Below are positions 1-10,899 of a DNA stretch of 64,000 nt, piece after piece (the first letter of the stretch is position 1; the number at the start of each line of letters is the position of its first letter). This stretch comes from Hibiscus mutabilis (lineage: Eukaryota; Streptophyta; Magnoliopsida; Malvales; Malvaceae): positions 22,448,014-22,512,013 of the forward strand of contig CM033718.1 of NCBI GenBank assembly GCA_019671005.1, read 5' to 3'. Below the pieces are notes generated by a model. That model was not told where the DNA came from. It saw only the letters and a list, made by a program, of their open reading frames with translations, and made no database searches. Both the position numbers and the translations under genes were made by a program.

Positions 1-1689
1 TTTAAACTGGTTAAAGAGGGACGAAATAAAAAACAATAAAAAGTTTTAGGGACTTGAGTGTAATTTACAAAGGTGGAATGGCTTACTCTTGTAATTAGCC
101 CATATGGATGGACTAATATCGTGATTTGTCCATGCGGAAGGACCGCGGGTGTGATTATTTTAGGGTGGAGGTCCTTAAAATGAAATTAACACATTTTTAA
201 AATCATAAAATACTATATGACCCCTCTTTAGCCGAAATCGGACCCTTTTTGCCATTTTGGTTTATATTACCCCTAAATCCTCTGAAATTCTGGGGATTAA
301 ACTCAGATTCTGGCCGATGACCACCGTGTTGGCCGCCGCTCGCCGCCAACCGATGAACCCTAAAAACCACCAAAACACCCTTTGTCTCAAGCTAAACCTT
401 GATTCAAAATTGGTTTTTTGCAAAATCAACCTCTTTGTCCGTTAAAAACCCCAAAACCGAGACCAAAAAAGAAATCTAAGGCTCAAAACCCCCATTCCGA
501 AAACCACTCTCGGCGCTTATCTCCCTATCGGTTCACCATCGGACGGTCTCGGGAGACCGTGAGGCTTATCACCGCGAGGAAGCACACGGCACGAGGGTAA
601 ACCCTAAACTCTTTTTTTTTCTTTTTATTATGCATGCTTTGAATATGACAGAATAGGGAGAAAATACCTTGAAAGGCTTTTGATTTTTTTGTATTGATCT
701 GGAATATTTCCCCATGTCCGAGAACTTAGGGTTACAAATGTTTGAGTACCATCTTATATCTGATTTTTGTTTACATACTTAAGCAAACTTTAAAAGAAAT
801 CATTGTGGCTGATTTTTAGACTGATATGCCATCTCTTTTTTATGTTTTTCGGTCTGCTTGGTGGTTGAGAGCCGGTAAGAGGACGCGGGATCACCGACGA
901 CGATGAAGATCGTCGATCTAAACCTAGATCAACGACCCAAATTTGCTTGGAGATGAACGGCCCGATGGCATTTGATGGGTGACGTGGCAGCATCGGATGG
1001 AGACATGTGGCATGCGAGGAGCTGATGAGTCTCGATGTGCATCGCACACGCGTGTGGTAAGCCGGGGAGTCCGAGCGTGCATCACACGCACAATCCAAAG
1101 GTGTGTCCTGGCTTCAATCTGGACCGTTGGATCTGTCTTGATCCAACGGCTCTCCCTTAGCTGCGTATAAGAAAGGGATATTAGATTAGGGTTTTGGTTA
1201 TTTAGGGCCTTACTGGGCCATTTAATAAGTAATATGTTTTTGGGTTATGAATTGTAATGGGACTTTTATTAATAAACATGAGCTTTTATTTAATTGTTAT
1301 ACATATATATATATATTTTAATTAGCCTTTTCGGATATTTTATAGTTTAATAATAATAACACATACACAAATGATAATACACACAATATGTATACTCACA
1401 TACATATACGTACAAGCAACACATACATATAATATAAATGCAACCATGCATTACATAAAATATTGGAAAACATACACATATATGTTCATAAACACCCATA
1501 TAGTAGACACATATTTAGTATACATATAACAATACATATGTGCATAATACCTATACATATAATACAACCACTTAGCATCATTGTTTTATTATCACATAAT
1601 AGTATATATATATATATATATATATATATGTAAGCCCATTATTGCAAATATAAAAAAATAGGTCAACCCAGACAAAATTAGTGATTACA
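1..1689 (-). repeat. 3' LTR of Ogre copy 1, partial
   Basis: Positions 1-1689 align almost colinearly with 15836-17532, starting at the same TTTAAACTGG word and ending at the same GTGATTACA. On the minus strand the LTR starts with TGTAATCAC, the expected 5'-TG end. The remaining roughly 2.1 kb, known from the other LTR, lies left of the window. The two copies differ by scattered substitutions and small indels, so the insertion is not recent. Simple TA runs near 1303 and 1604-1630 vary in length between copies. Confidence 0.9.
543..560. other. Near-perfect palindrome inside the Ogre LTR
   Basis: ACGGTCTC-GG-GAGACCGT gives an 8-bp stem with a 2-nt centre. The same palindrome is intact in the other LTR near 16378-16395, although flanking bases have diverged. 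It could be a protein-binding site or a hairpin in the LTR transcript; no function is known to me. Confidence 0.6.
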
Positions 1690-1706
1690 ACTGACCCTCT
1701 TTGCTT
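1690..1706 (-). other. Polypurine tract of Ogre copy 1
   Basis: Directly inside the 3' LTR the minus strand reads AAGCAAAGAGGGTCAGT and then TGTAATCAC. Copy 2 has the equivalent AAGCAAAGAAGGGCAGC at the same junction (57292-57308). This is the expected primer for plus-strand DNA synthesis. Confidence 0.75.
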
Positions 1707-1779
1707 ATACTTATGGAACAAGAATAAAGCAAAGACCATAAGCACTAATTTTGTCATACTTCCCTTTCGGATGATTTGC

Positions 1780-2190
1780 TCTTCTGAAATGCCAGCGAGC
1801 GAATCCAAATAACTTGTTTTCCAGAAGTTGCAAATACATCCAGGTAGCACTGGCATGCCCTTCCTAAATGGCTATGAACAATCCAGTTATTAAACGACTC
1901 GTTCCTCCGAAGCGGCAGCGAACGAATCCAAATAACTAGTTTTCCCAAAATGATAGAAAACAAACGGATGGCGCTAGGATGCTTTTCTGAAATGGCAGCA
2001 GACAAGCTAACCCACCTTCACACAACTCATTCTTCTAAAATGGTATTGAACGAATCTAAATAATCTTGCTTTCACTAAGCGGCAGAAAGTAAACTGGGTG
2101 ACAACAACATGTTCCTCTGCAACGGCAGAAACAAAATCGTAAAGACGCATTCCTCCGAAATGGTAGTGAACGAATATCAATTCTTCAAAT
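1780..2190 (-). repeat. About 122-bp tandem repeats in the Ogre 3' UTR
   Basis: Diverged copies start near 1784, 1904, 2029 and 2150. Each contains a variant of GAACGAATCCAAATAACT followed by a purine-rich GCGGCAGAAA block. The same repeat type sits at the same place in Ogre copy 2 (57385-57845). Short ORFs across it are fortuitous. Confidence 0.7.
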
Positions 2191-2704
2191 AAAGGTCCCG
2201 TAAAGGTTTTCGCTCTTCGTGAGCCTGAACGGATAGGCTATTATTCTTCCCTTCTATGAGAGAGGTTCTATCATCTTGTCTCTTTTACCGGGAAGTGGCA
2301 GATTTGAAATTCTTTGCTTGAAAATTCCTTTCGAGTTTTTGCTTCGTCGTTTACTTCTCTTCTTAGGAGGTACCTAGTTTTTTTCTTCAAATACTTGGGA
2401 ACAGAGATGAAATGCTATGATGATATAAGTTAGCATGCTCCTAACCTAGGGATGTCTCACTAAGTATGATGCATGAATGACAATAATTCACTCAGACTCT
2501 TTTCTTCTTGGTCTCTTGATTTTGATCTTCTCTCGCTTTCCTCTTCTCTTTTTTATAACGGCGGTGCCCCATCTTTCACTCAGGTTTACCCTTTATGCCC
2601 CCTTTCTCTTGAACTCCTAAACCTTTTTCTCTAAAAGGCCCTTTTAGGTTTTCACTTTAGACTTGTCTTTTCCCAAAGCGCTCTTTATGGGTTTTCACTT
2701 CAAA

Positions 2705-2814
2705 ATTTTTCTTTTTCTTACTTTTTCTTCTCTCTTTTTTTCTTCTTTCTTCTCTCTTTTTCTTTTTCTGTTTCTTTTTGTTTTTTTTGTTTTTGTTTTT
2801 CTTTCTTGTTTTTT
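2705..2814 (-). repeat. Internal polypurine/polypyrimidine tract, Ogre 3' UTR
   Basis: About 110 bp almost entirely C/T on the plus strand (A/G in element sense). It ends in a T-run followed by GGGCGCCCTT. A homologous tract with GGACGCCCTT occurs in copy 2 at 58281-58358, so it belongs to the element and is not random low complexity. Confidence 0.6.
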
Positions 2815-3370
2815 GGGCGCCCTTCCGAGTTTTTGCCTTTAGCTATTGGGATTTCAATATGTAAGGTGCTCATTGTCTTTCTTCGGTAAATCTTGTCAAT
2901 TTTGCCCCCGATGTCCTTTTTGCCTTAACCTTGGGGGATTCGCCTTCTACCTTGGAACAACTTGCACTCAATAGGTTAAATCATAGTAATGCGAAGAAGT
3001 CCTTTAATTTTTCATAATCTATGCAAATTCATATGTGCAATGATTATGAGATGGACAACGAAAGTGATCATAATATTTTATTAATACTTAGAGAAATATT
3101 AACATAATTTTGAAAGTTATGACAAACATGAGGAAAAAATATAGATAGTATCGACTGTATCAACAATGAAGACCCATTAATTTTAGTAGACCCTTCACTC
3201 GCCATTTTTGGTTGCAATTCTTGACGACCTAAGGATCGAAGCATAGTCCTTCAACATAGCCCGTCGATCGATTGCCAAAATCCTAGTATATCTGAACTGT
3301 CATATCCGAATTTTCAATTCAGATCCCTTTTGGTCTTAAAGCGCCCATCTTTGGGTTTTCGCCCTAGACC
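2815..3370 (-). other. 3' UTR of Ogre copy 1 between the two purine tracts
   Basis: Non-coding, colinear with 58359-58922 of copy 2. No ORF is supported. Confidence 0.5.
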
Positions 3371-3435
3371 CTTATTTTCTTTTTTCTTTTTTTCTCCTTT
3401 TTCTTTCTTCTTTTTCTTTCTTTTTTCTTTCTTCC
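3371..3435 (-). repeat. Second purine tract, directly after the integrase stop codon
   Basis: A C/T-only stretch on the plus strand abutting the TAA of the integrase frame (3436-3438). Copy 2 has the same arrangement (58923-59015, with the TAA at 59021-59023). Confidence 0.6.
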
Positions 3436-4720
3436 TTAGGCATAATATCTTTTTACAGAATCTAAGTTTATAGGGTTGCTCAACTCTTTCCCATCCATAT
3501 CTGCTAGGATTAATGCTCCTCTAGAGAATGCATTTTTTACAACATAATGCCCTTCCCAATTAGGCATCCACTTTTCTCGGAAGCCTTCTGGGTTAAGTAA
3601 GATCTTTTTAAGCACCAGATCCCCCTCTTGAAACTCTCTAGGGTGAACTTTTTTATTATAGGCTCGCATCATCCTTTTTCTGATACATTTGACTATAACA
3701 GATAGCCTTCAACGTTTTTTTTGAATGAGGTTCAATTGATCAATCCTGGCTTGCATCCATTCGGCTCATCCAACTTTACCTCATTCAAGATTCGAAGTGA
3801 CGAAATCTCTACCTCGATGGGTAATACCGCCTTTGTATCGTATACCAAAGAGTATGGCGTTGCCCTGGTGGAGGTCCTCACAAAGGTTCAATAAGCAAAT
3901 AGAGCAAAAGGTAGCTTTTCATGTCAATCTTTGTAATTTTTTGTGGTTTTTGCTATGATCTTCTTTATACTCTTGCTCACCGCTTCTACTGCTCTGTTCA
4001 CCTTGGGCCGATAAATAGTAGAATTGTGATATACAATTTTGAACTATTCACACACCTCAATCATCATTTTTGTTATTCATGTTTGAAGCATTGCCGGTGA
4101 TGATTCTTTCGGGCAGGCCATAGCGACATATAATTTCTTTCTTGGGGAACTTGCAAACTGTTGCTCTTGTGATGTTGGTGTACGGAGCAGCTTCTACCTA
4201 TTTGGTGAAGTAATCGATAGCTACTAAGATGAAGCGATGCCCATTAGAAGCTTTCGGGTGTATCTGACCAATAACGTCTATTCCCCAGATAGCAAAAGGC
4301 CAATGTGAGTTCATGATGTGAAGTGGTATTAGCTGGGAATATGTCTTATTGGTGTAGATTTGGCATTTATGGCATTTCTTTGCATAATTGATTCAATCTC
4401 CCTTCATTGTTGACCAGAAGTAGTCGTATCTCATGATTTTCCTAGCCATCGAGAATCCGTTAGAGTGGGTTCTGTATAAACCTCTATGGACCTCCGCCAA
4501 AATAGTTTCGGCCTCTCAGGCATTGACACATCTCAACGTTATCAGATCATTGCTTCTTTTATACAAAACCTCCCCGTCGAGGACGTACCTCGATGCCAAC
4601 CTTCTGATAGTTCTTTTGTTATTATCGTTGGCATCTTTTGGGTAAGTCTGGTACTTGATATACTAGAGGATGTCATAATACCATAGATTTCCATCCTTTT
4701 CCTCTTCCAAACTATACAGT
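3436..4720 (-). pseudogene. Ogre integrase, inactivated
   Basis: Integrase would insert the element cDNA into the genome. In minus-strand order I see a zinc-binding region with HRGLYRTH and a CxxC (CHKC), the core with AIDYF (first catalytic Asp), then IITGNA where copy 2 has IVTDNA, then the RAVEAV region holding the catalytic Glu, and a C-terminal domain with HPREFQEGDLVLKK ending in RYYA. The second catalytic Asp is Gly here (codon 4093-4095), so the enzyme would be dead even without stops. In-frame stops include TAG at 4044-4046, shared with copy 2, and one after AIDYFTK. Confidence 0.85.
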
Positions 4721-4816
4721 GGGCCAGCACCTCAAAGTTTGCATCTCGACAGGCTTCATTTCGGCTGTCCCATTTAGTTTGAACACGACGACCAAAGTGG
4801 CTAAAGCGTCGGCTAT

Positions 4817-5281
4817 TTAATTATCCTCTCTTGGCAAATAAGTGAAACTAACTTCTTCAAGATTTTTGACCAAATCTTGGATCAAATTGTGGTATTTGAT
4901 AAGCTTCAGATCTCTCATCTCCCACTCTTTTTGAAGTTGGTAGATTACTAAGGAAGAATCTCCAAAAACCTGGAGCACATTGATCTTCTTCTCAATGGTT
5001 TCTCGAAGTCCCATGACGCGGGCTTTATACTCGGCTATATTGTTGGTGTAGAAGAATTCCAGCCTACTTGTAAAAGGGTAGTGGTCATCTTCAGGGGAAA
5101 TTAATACCGCCCATATTCTATGGCCTAGGACATTCGACGCCCCATTGAAATAGAGCCTCCATCCTTCTTTCTCGGAAATAAGTATCCCTTCAGTTAAACC
5201 ACATATCAAGTCTTCGTCTGGAAAATGAAAATCCAACAGTTCATAGTCATCCGAGGCGCAACTTGCCAAAAGATCTACCAC
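4817..5281 (-). pseudogene. Second (archaeal-type) RNase H domain of Ogre copy 1
   Basis: The frame reads GWRLYFNGASNVLG, then LISPEDDHYPFTSRLEF, NNIAEYKA, and FGDSSLVIYQLQKEW. This is the plant and archaeal-like RNase H that Tat/Ogre elements carry after their gypsy RNase H. Copy 2 has FDGASN where this copy has FNGASN, so the first catalytic Asp is Asn here; the Glu (AEY) and the later Asp (GDSS) remain. The frame meets a stop right after the PREDN motif. Confidence 0.8.
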
Positions 5282-5289
5282 AACACTTC

Positions 5290-5720
5290 CTTTTACCGCT
5301 TTCTAGTTCACATAAACGATGCCAAACTCTGAAAAGAGCATTTGCCAACGGGCCATCTTCCTGATCAATGCTAGCATTTCCATAAAAAATTTAGCGGATC
5401 CATCCGGGAAATTAGACAGGTGGTATGATACAACATGTATTGTCGTAGCCGCTTAGTAGCCCATACTAAGGCACAACATAATTTTTGAATTGTCAGGTAC
5501 CGCGTTTCACAATCGATGACTTCTTGCTCAAATAGTAGATTGCCCTTTCCTTCTTGCCTGAGTAATCATGTTGTCCAAGTACACACCCCATAGAATTTTC
5601 AAAGACTGTCAGGTACAGGATCAACGGTCTATCCGGCACTGGTTCTACTAGAATTAGGGGATTGGTCAAATACTTCTTGATCTTTTCTAGTGCCTCTTGA
5701 CAATCTTCATCCTAGACCCC
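5290..5720 (-). pseudogene. Gypsy RNase H region of Ogre copy 1, degraded
   Basis: Fragments match the better-preserved copy 2 segment (60990-61290), including a TNPLILVEPVP-type stretch and a CETRYLTIQKLCCALVWAT-type stretch. No long open frame survives. TAG at 5712-5714 lies in the NPG-x-DEDCQ motif and is shared with copy 2. Confidence 0.6.
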
Positions 5721-6860
5721 CGGGTTATTTTTTCAGAGAAGCCTAAAGACGGGGTCACAATTATTAGTTAATTGAGATATGAACCAGGAGATGTAGTTTA
5801 ACCTCCTCAAAAATCCTTGGACCTCTTTTTGTGTTTGTGGCTGTGGAAGATCTTGAATCACTTCTACCTTGTTGGGGTCGATCTCGATGCCCTTCTGACT
5901 TACCACAAAACCCAAAAGCTTCCCCGACGTAATTGCGAAGGTGCATTTGGCCGGGTTGAGCTTTAACTAATACTTTCTTAGCCTTGGGAAGAGTTTTCGC
6001 AACTTTTGGATGTGCTCCTCCTCAGTCTTAGATTTAGCTATCATGTCATCCACGTATACCTCAATTTCCTTATGCATCATGTCATGAAACAAGGTTACCA
6101 TGGCTCTTTGATAAGTTGCCCCAATGTTTTTTTAATCCGAATGACATCACTTTGTAACAAAATGTGCCCCACATGGTCACAAAAGTGGTTTTCTCTATGT
6201 CATTGGGGTGCATTTTGATCTGGTTGTACCCTAAAAAGCCATCCATGAATGAGAATCAAGCATGCCCCGCAGTATTGTCCACTAAAGTATTAATTTGGGG
6301 CAAAGAAAAGTTGTCTTTGGGGCTCGCCTTATTAAGGTCCATCTAATCTACACACATACGCACATTCCTATTATTTTTCAGTACCGTAACGATATTGGCT
6401 ACCTATTCTGGGTACTTAGAGACTTCCAAAAATCTGGCATCGAGTTGTTTCTTCACCTCTTCCCTAATTTTTAGTAACATCTTAGTTCTCATTCTTCGAA
6501 GCTTTTGCTGGACTGGCTTGCATTTACATTCTGGCCTAATAGGAAGCTTGTGTGTTACAATGTCGTGTTTAAGCCTGGCATATCTTGGTATGACCATGCG
6601 AACACATCTCTAAATTCTACAAGCAATTCCACTAACCCCTGCCTGACTTCTGGTGATAGGGTACCTCCGATCTTTACTTCATTCCTTTCTTCATCAGTCC
6701 CCAAATTTAAGATCTTTATCTTCTCTTAGTGCGGAAGGATTTGCTTCTCCTCATCGGCTATCATTCTTAGCAGCTCATCAGGAATCTCATCATTTTTCCC
6801 TATCTCCGTCAAGTACATGGGTCGTTCAAAATCTACTTTAGGATTAGGTTCCACATCGTT
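5721..6860 (-). pseudogene. Reverse transcriptase of Ogre copy 1
   Basis: RT copies element RNA to DNA. The catalytic YVDD box is encoded at 6045-6056 (EVYVDDMIAKSKTEE). Downstream is a connection region with GFVVSQKGIEIDPNKVEVIQ and FLRRLNYISWF, upstream the KLPIRPECKCKPVQQKLRRM start of the RT domain. Stops and frame changes interrupt it, including TAG at 5967-5969, shared with copy 2. Several overlapping plus-strand ORFs here are antisense shadows. Confidence 0.85.
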
Positions 6861-7139
6861 CATACAGTTTATATTAAGAGGCCTGCATAATTTTGAAAGT
6901 GCGTATTGGGAAAAGAAAAGTATAGTTTATGACGCGAAAAATAATTAATTAATAAATAAATTAATAGGTGAATAAATAAATAGATAATGAATGGAATGGA
7001 ATGGAATGCCATGTTTGCCATATGAGAAAAAAAGGTAGACATAGTATATTTCATTGAAAGCAGATGAATATGACATAGTTGCCTTTTTTACAAAAAGATG
7101 TCTATTACTTTCGGGTCACAATAATGGAATGGTTCTAGG

Positions 7140-8340
7140 CATTACTTTGATTTGTTCCTATAGAATGCTGGCACGACCCTGAAGGTCCAGTTGTTGAGCT
7201 CTTCTCTTGGGAGGCACGGGCGAATTCTGGCCAAAAACTGATTAGCCTCGCTTTCGTCACCAATCGTGTTCACATTCATTTCTTCTAAATCCTCACTGAT
7301 CAACTCTTCTTGGAGGCGCCTTTCACCCTCTTGGATTACCTCCTAGATATCCTTCTCTGGATTCCGGATCCCCCCAAATATGAAGGTACCTTTGAAGTTT
7401 GCGTAGGTTATGGGAGCCTAGGGAATGTCTTCCCCTCTCAACCTGGCCTTCCTCTATTCTTGTCTCTTTTTCCACTATTGTCTTTTTTTGTAGAAAATTG
7501 GGCTTATAGTCAAGTCTGAAGCGGTCCACTTTATGAATCACACTAAAAGGACGAAGACACCCTTGTAGATTCCTCCCCAAACCTTTATTTTTTCTTTCTC
7601 CTCTTCCTAGGGTTTCGAATACCATCATCTTAGTGCAGTTTGACAGTTTAGGGCATGTGACCTTGCTCCCTTCAGCAACAAAAGTAGCATTGACAAATTC
7701 CAAGGCTCTAAAAGCACACTCATTTGCTTCTCCATCAGTAGGGATGTATGGTGTATCTGGTGTCACTAAAGCGATGATGTCTTCTTCAGCATGCACCATT
7801 ACTAACTTCCCCTCGGTGACGAACTTTAACTTTTGATGGAGTGAGGACAGAATGGCGTCGGCCGAGTGTATCTACGGCCTTCTTAACATGTAGTTGTAAA
7901 ATGGCTAGATATCCATGACCACAAAATTGACCACATATTCAGTGGGACCAATGAGCAGGGGCACTTCTATTTTCCCAACCACATCTCTTTGAGTCTTGTC
8001 GAAGGCTCACACCGTATTATGACATGGTTTCATATGCGAGCTGTTGATTGATAGTCATTGTAGCGTGGCTAATGGCATAACATTCTATGCAGAGCCATTA
8101 TCAATTAAAATGACTGGCAACACATAACCTTTACAGTGAGTGGTGATGTTCAGGGCCTTGACGGACCCCATGCCTTCCCCTAAAATTTCATCATCACTAA
8201 AAGTAATGTGATTGACGTCGGTGATGTGACTAATAATCTGATCCAATCTCCCAACAAAGATATCTTTTGTAACAAAAGTCTCATTCAAAACCTTCAACAA
8301 TGTATTATGATGCTTTTTTAGTTTAGTAACAGATCAAGTA
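7140..8340 (-). pseudogene. Protease and linker of Ogre copy 1
   Basis: The aspartic protease active site reads VILIDNGSA (about 8085-8110), the DNGS variant usual in Tat/Athila-type elements, preceded by ITFSDDE and ALNITTHCKGYVLP. Later segments include EEDIIALVTPDTPYIPTD and a linker with HKVDRFRLDYKPNFLQKK. The frame is broken between the active site and the 7323-7799 stretch. Copy 2 keeps one continuous 239-codon protease frame, which supports the assignment. Confidence 0.75.
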
Positions 8341-8356
8341 TTAAAATACGAGCTGG

Positions 8357-9042
8357 TTATTTTCGAAGTTGATCGACAAAATTATACACACTGTGCTTCA
8401 AAAATTTTAAAAACTTTTGTGCTTGCGTTTCTGTGACTGGCTTTTTGATTTTTGAGGGTAGGTCTTCTCTGAACAACTTCTCGAGTTCTGCTCCAACTTC
8501 CTTGACTTTCACCTTTGGATCTCTTAGGTTTTCTAGAACGTGGCATTGACCACTCCTTGTGAGATGCCCCACATCACTTATTTCTCTGCTATTCAGTTGA
8601 GCAAGTTCTATCTCTATTATCCTATTTTCCTGTTGTGCACTAGATGAGCTCGGAATCATGACGTCTGCGGCGTAATTCCTCGAGACCATCTTTGTATCCT
8701 TGAAAGGAAAAGACTTTAGGGTAGCAATTATAATTTTAGGAGCCACTTTTGTTTGCTTGCCTCACTCGACCTGAGATCAAGGACAAGTGGTCTCTTCGCA
8801 CTGTATCTGGTTTCTTAACTCTCCGATGCACAAACTTCAAGTTTTTGTTCCTCTTTTCTCATTTTCAAAAACTTAATCTCCTTGTTATCCATCATATCTT
8901 GTAGTAAATAACAAAATTCCTCACAATGCTGAATATCACAATATCTCAATTGGTGGTACTCACAGTACGGGCCACATCCTTCTTTGACCAACACTATTCC
9001 CCAATTGATGAGGCGCGCCATCAAAACTGTTGAAAGACCCAT
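8357..9042 (-). pseudogene. Gag-pol junction of Ogre copy 1 (zinc-knuckle-like region and linker)
   Basis: 8815-9042 encodes CEYHQLRYCDIQHCEEF followed by LLQDMMDNKEIKF, a Cys/His cluster of the kind found at the end of gag in Tat elements. 8357-8746 encodes a linker with PVTETQAQKFLKFLKHSVYNFVDQ, also present at the right edge of the window in copy 2. Separate frames indicate at least one frameshift or stop. Confidence 0.6.
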
Positions 9043-9347
9043 CTTAAGAGAGACTGGACTTCAAACACGTTCCTCTTGGCTTTCTCGATGCACTTGTTTC
9101 TGATAGCATTTATGCCATATCCTCCATGATTCGGCAACAGATTGTTGGCTGTACTGGGTTCCCCCAACTGTAGCACCCCAGTTCGAATCAGATTCTAAAC
9201 GAACTTCTTGAATGCTATATAGTTCTCGATTGAATGTCCTGGCACATCGACATAGTATTCACAGTGTTCCTTAGGGTTATATCAACCCAGGTATGGTGGG
9301 TTGTAAGGAGTAACGTGGTACGATCGGGCTAGATCGGCCTTGTACAA

Positions 9348-10583
9348 CTACGAGTAGAGTTCTTTATAGGTAATTGGAAAATGCATGAAAGATCTATCAT
9401 CCATTTTCTTCTTAGGTCCATTGTCCTTTCTCTTGTTGAAACTTCGAGCATTTCCCGCCGTAGCTTGGGCTTGGGAGATGGTGAAGTTCTCAATTTTCTC
9501 AAAAGTGTTGGTGTTGTTCACTTCATGATCCTTTTTCTTATATTGATTACGTGAATGATCCCCTCTATCGATCATTCCGCTCTTTATGGCAGCTTCAATG
9601 CATTCGCCAGTCATGACCATTTTTGTAAAGTTACTAATAGGGTTGTTGATCAACCGATCATAAAACGCCCCTTTTAGTGTATCTATGAACATTGAAGATA
9701 TCTCATGCTCATGAAGCGGTGGTTGGACTTAGGCTGCCACATCGCGCTACCTTTGAGCATATTCACGAAGGGTCACGTTGCGCTTTTATTCCATGCCTTG
9801 TAACAACAGTTGGTTGGGAACCATGTCGGTTACATGCTTATACTGATCAGTAAAAACTTTCTTCAGATCTCTCCACGACTTAATTTGAGCCTTGGTTAGT
9901 TGGTTATACCACCTCAAAGTAGATCATACTAAGCTGTCCTAAAAATAGTGAATCAAGAGCTTCTCGTTGTTGGTAAATCCAGCCATCTTCCGGCAAAATA
10001 TCACTATATGAGCAGAAGGGCAAGTGCTTCCATCAAACTTCTCAAAATCTGAGGTCTTGAACTTATATGGGATCTCCACATTAGGAACCAAACTGAGTTC
10101 CCTAGCACTCAGCCCATAGGAGTCATCCTCGTCTTCCTTCACTCAGAACTTTTCTTCTAGGTCTTTTTGAGTATCCTCTAGTTGCATAGTGAACTCCGCT
10201 TTCATTTGGTTCAATTTTTCCAACTCGTCAAAGTCTAGGATGCCTTGCCTGATAATCTCATAATTCCTAAAGGTCACCCCTGGTTGAGTTTGAGCTGCTG
10301 CACCGATATGAGAAGTATATCCACCTTGTGTAGGATTCGATGAAGGATGAATGAGCAGAGGATTCTTGACGGTTTGGGTATAAAGGCGATCCCCCGATTT
10401 TTGGGTAAGACTCTCGACGGTAACCTTGTCTCCCGACTCTTGACCTAGCTGGGCTTGCAACAGCTGGGATATTTCCTTCATCATGTCCTACTGAGACTTG
10501 AGGATGGTGTCCCTTAATTCCTGTTGGGTCCATTCTATTTGACCGGGTAGATCGGCTTCAAGCTTCGCAAAACCTTCCTCCAT
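9348..10583 (-). pseudogene. gag of Ogre copy 1
   Basis: Gag forms the virus-like particle. From a start near 10583 the minus strand encodes a hydrophilic N-terminal part with LEDTQKDLEEKF, then LVPNVEIPYKFKTSDFEKFDG and HIVIFCRKMAGFTNNEKLLIHYF, the retrotransposon gag core, and later DTLKGAFYDRLI with FTKMVMTGECIEAAIKSG. In-frame TAG (near 10489) and TGA (near 10143) plus frame changes break it into pieces. The pieces recognised are colinear and cover most of a gag of about 400 residues. Confidence 0.8.
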
Positions 10584-10899
10584 TTGTTTAGTTCACAAAC
10601 GAGTGTGATATGGGTGCGAAATGATAGTAATTAAAGAACCAAAATGCAATCTTTTTTATTTTCTGAAACAGAAAGCTTTTTAGTCAATTATTTGTAACAA
10701 AACAAAGAACGCAAATAAATGAATTATGCATGAATGCAATGAGCAACACTGAGTTTGGCAAATATCATCGTTAAACGACTTTCATTAATAGAAACATAGT
10801 CTTGGTACAATAACCAAATAAAGCCAACTAAACATATGACTTCAGGGTAGTATCAAGGTCAATAACCTCTCTCAAAATCCAAACAATGCTCTCTCCTTC

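Noticed and set aside
1578..1856. Minus ORF ending in Tyr-Ile repeats
   Set aside because: Translation of a TA microsatellite and LTR border; compositional artefact.
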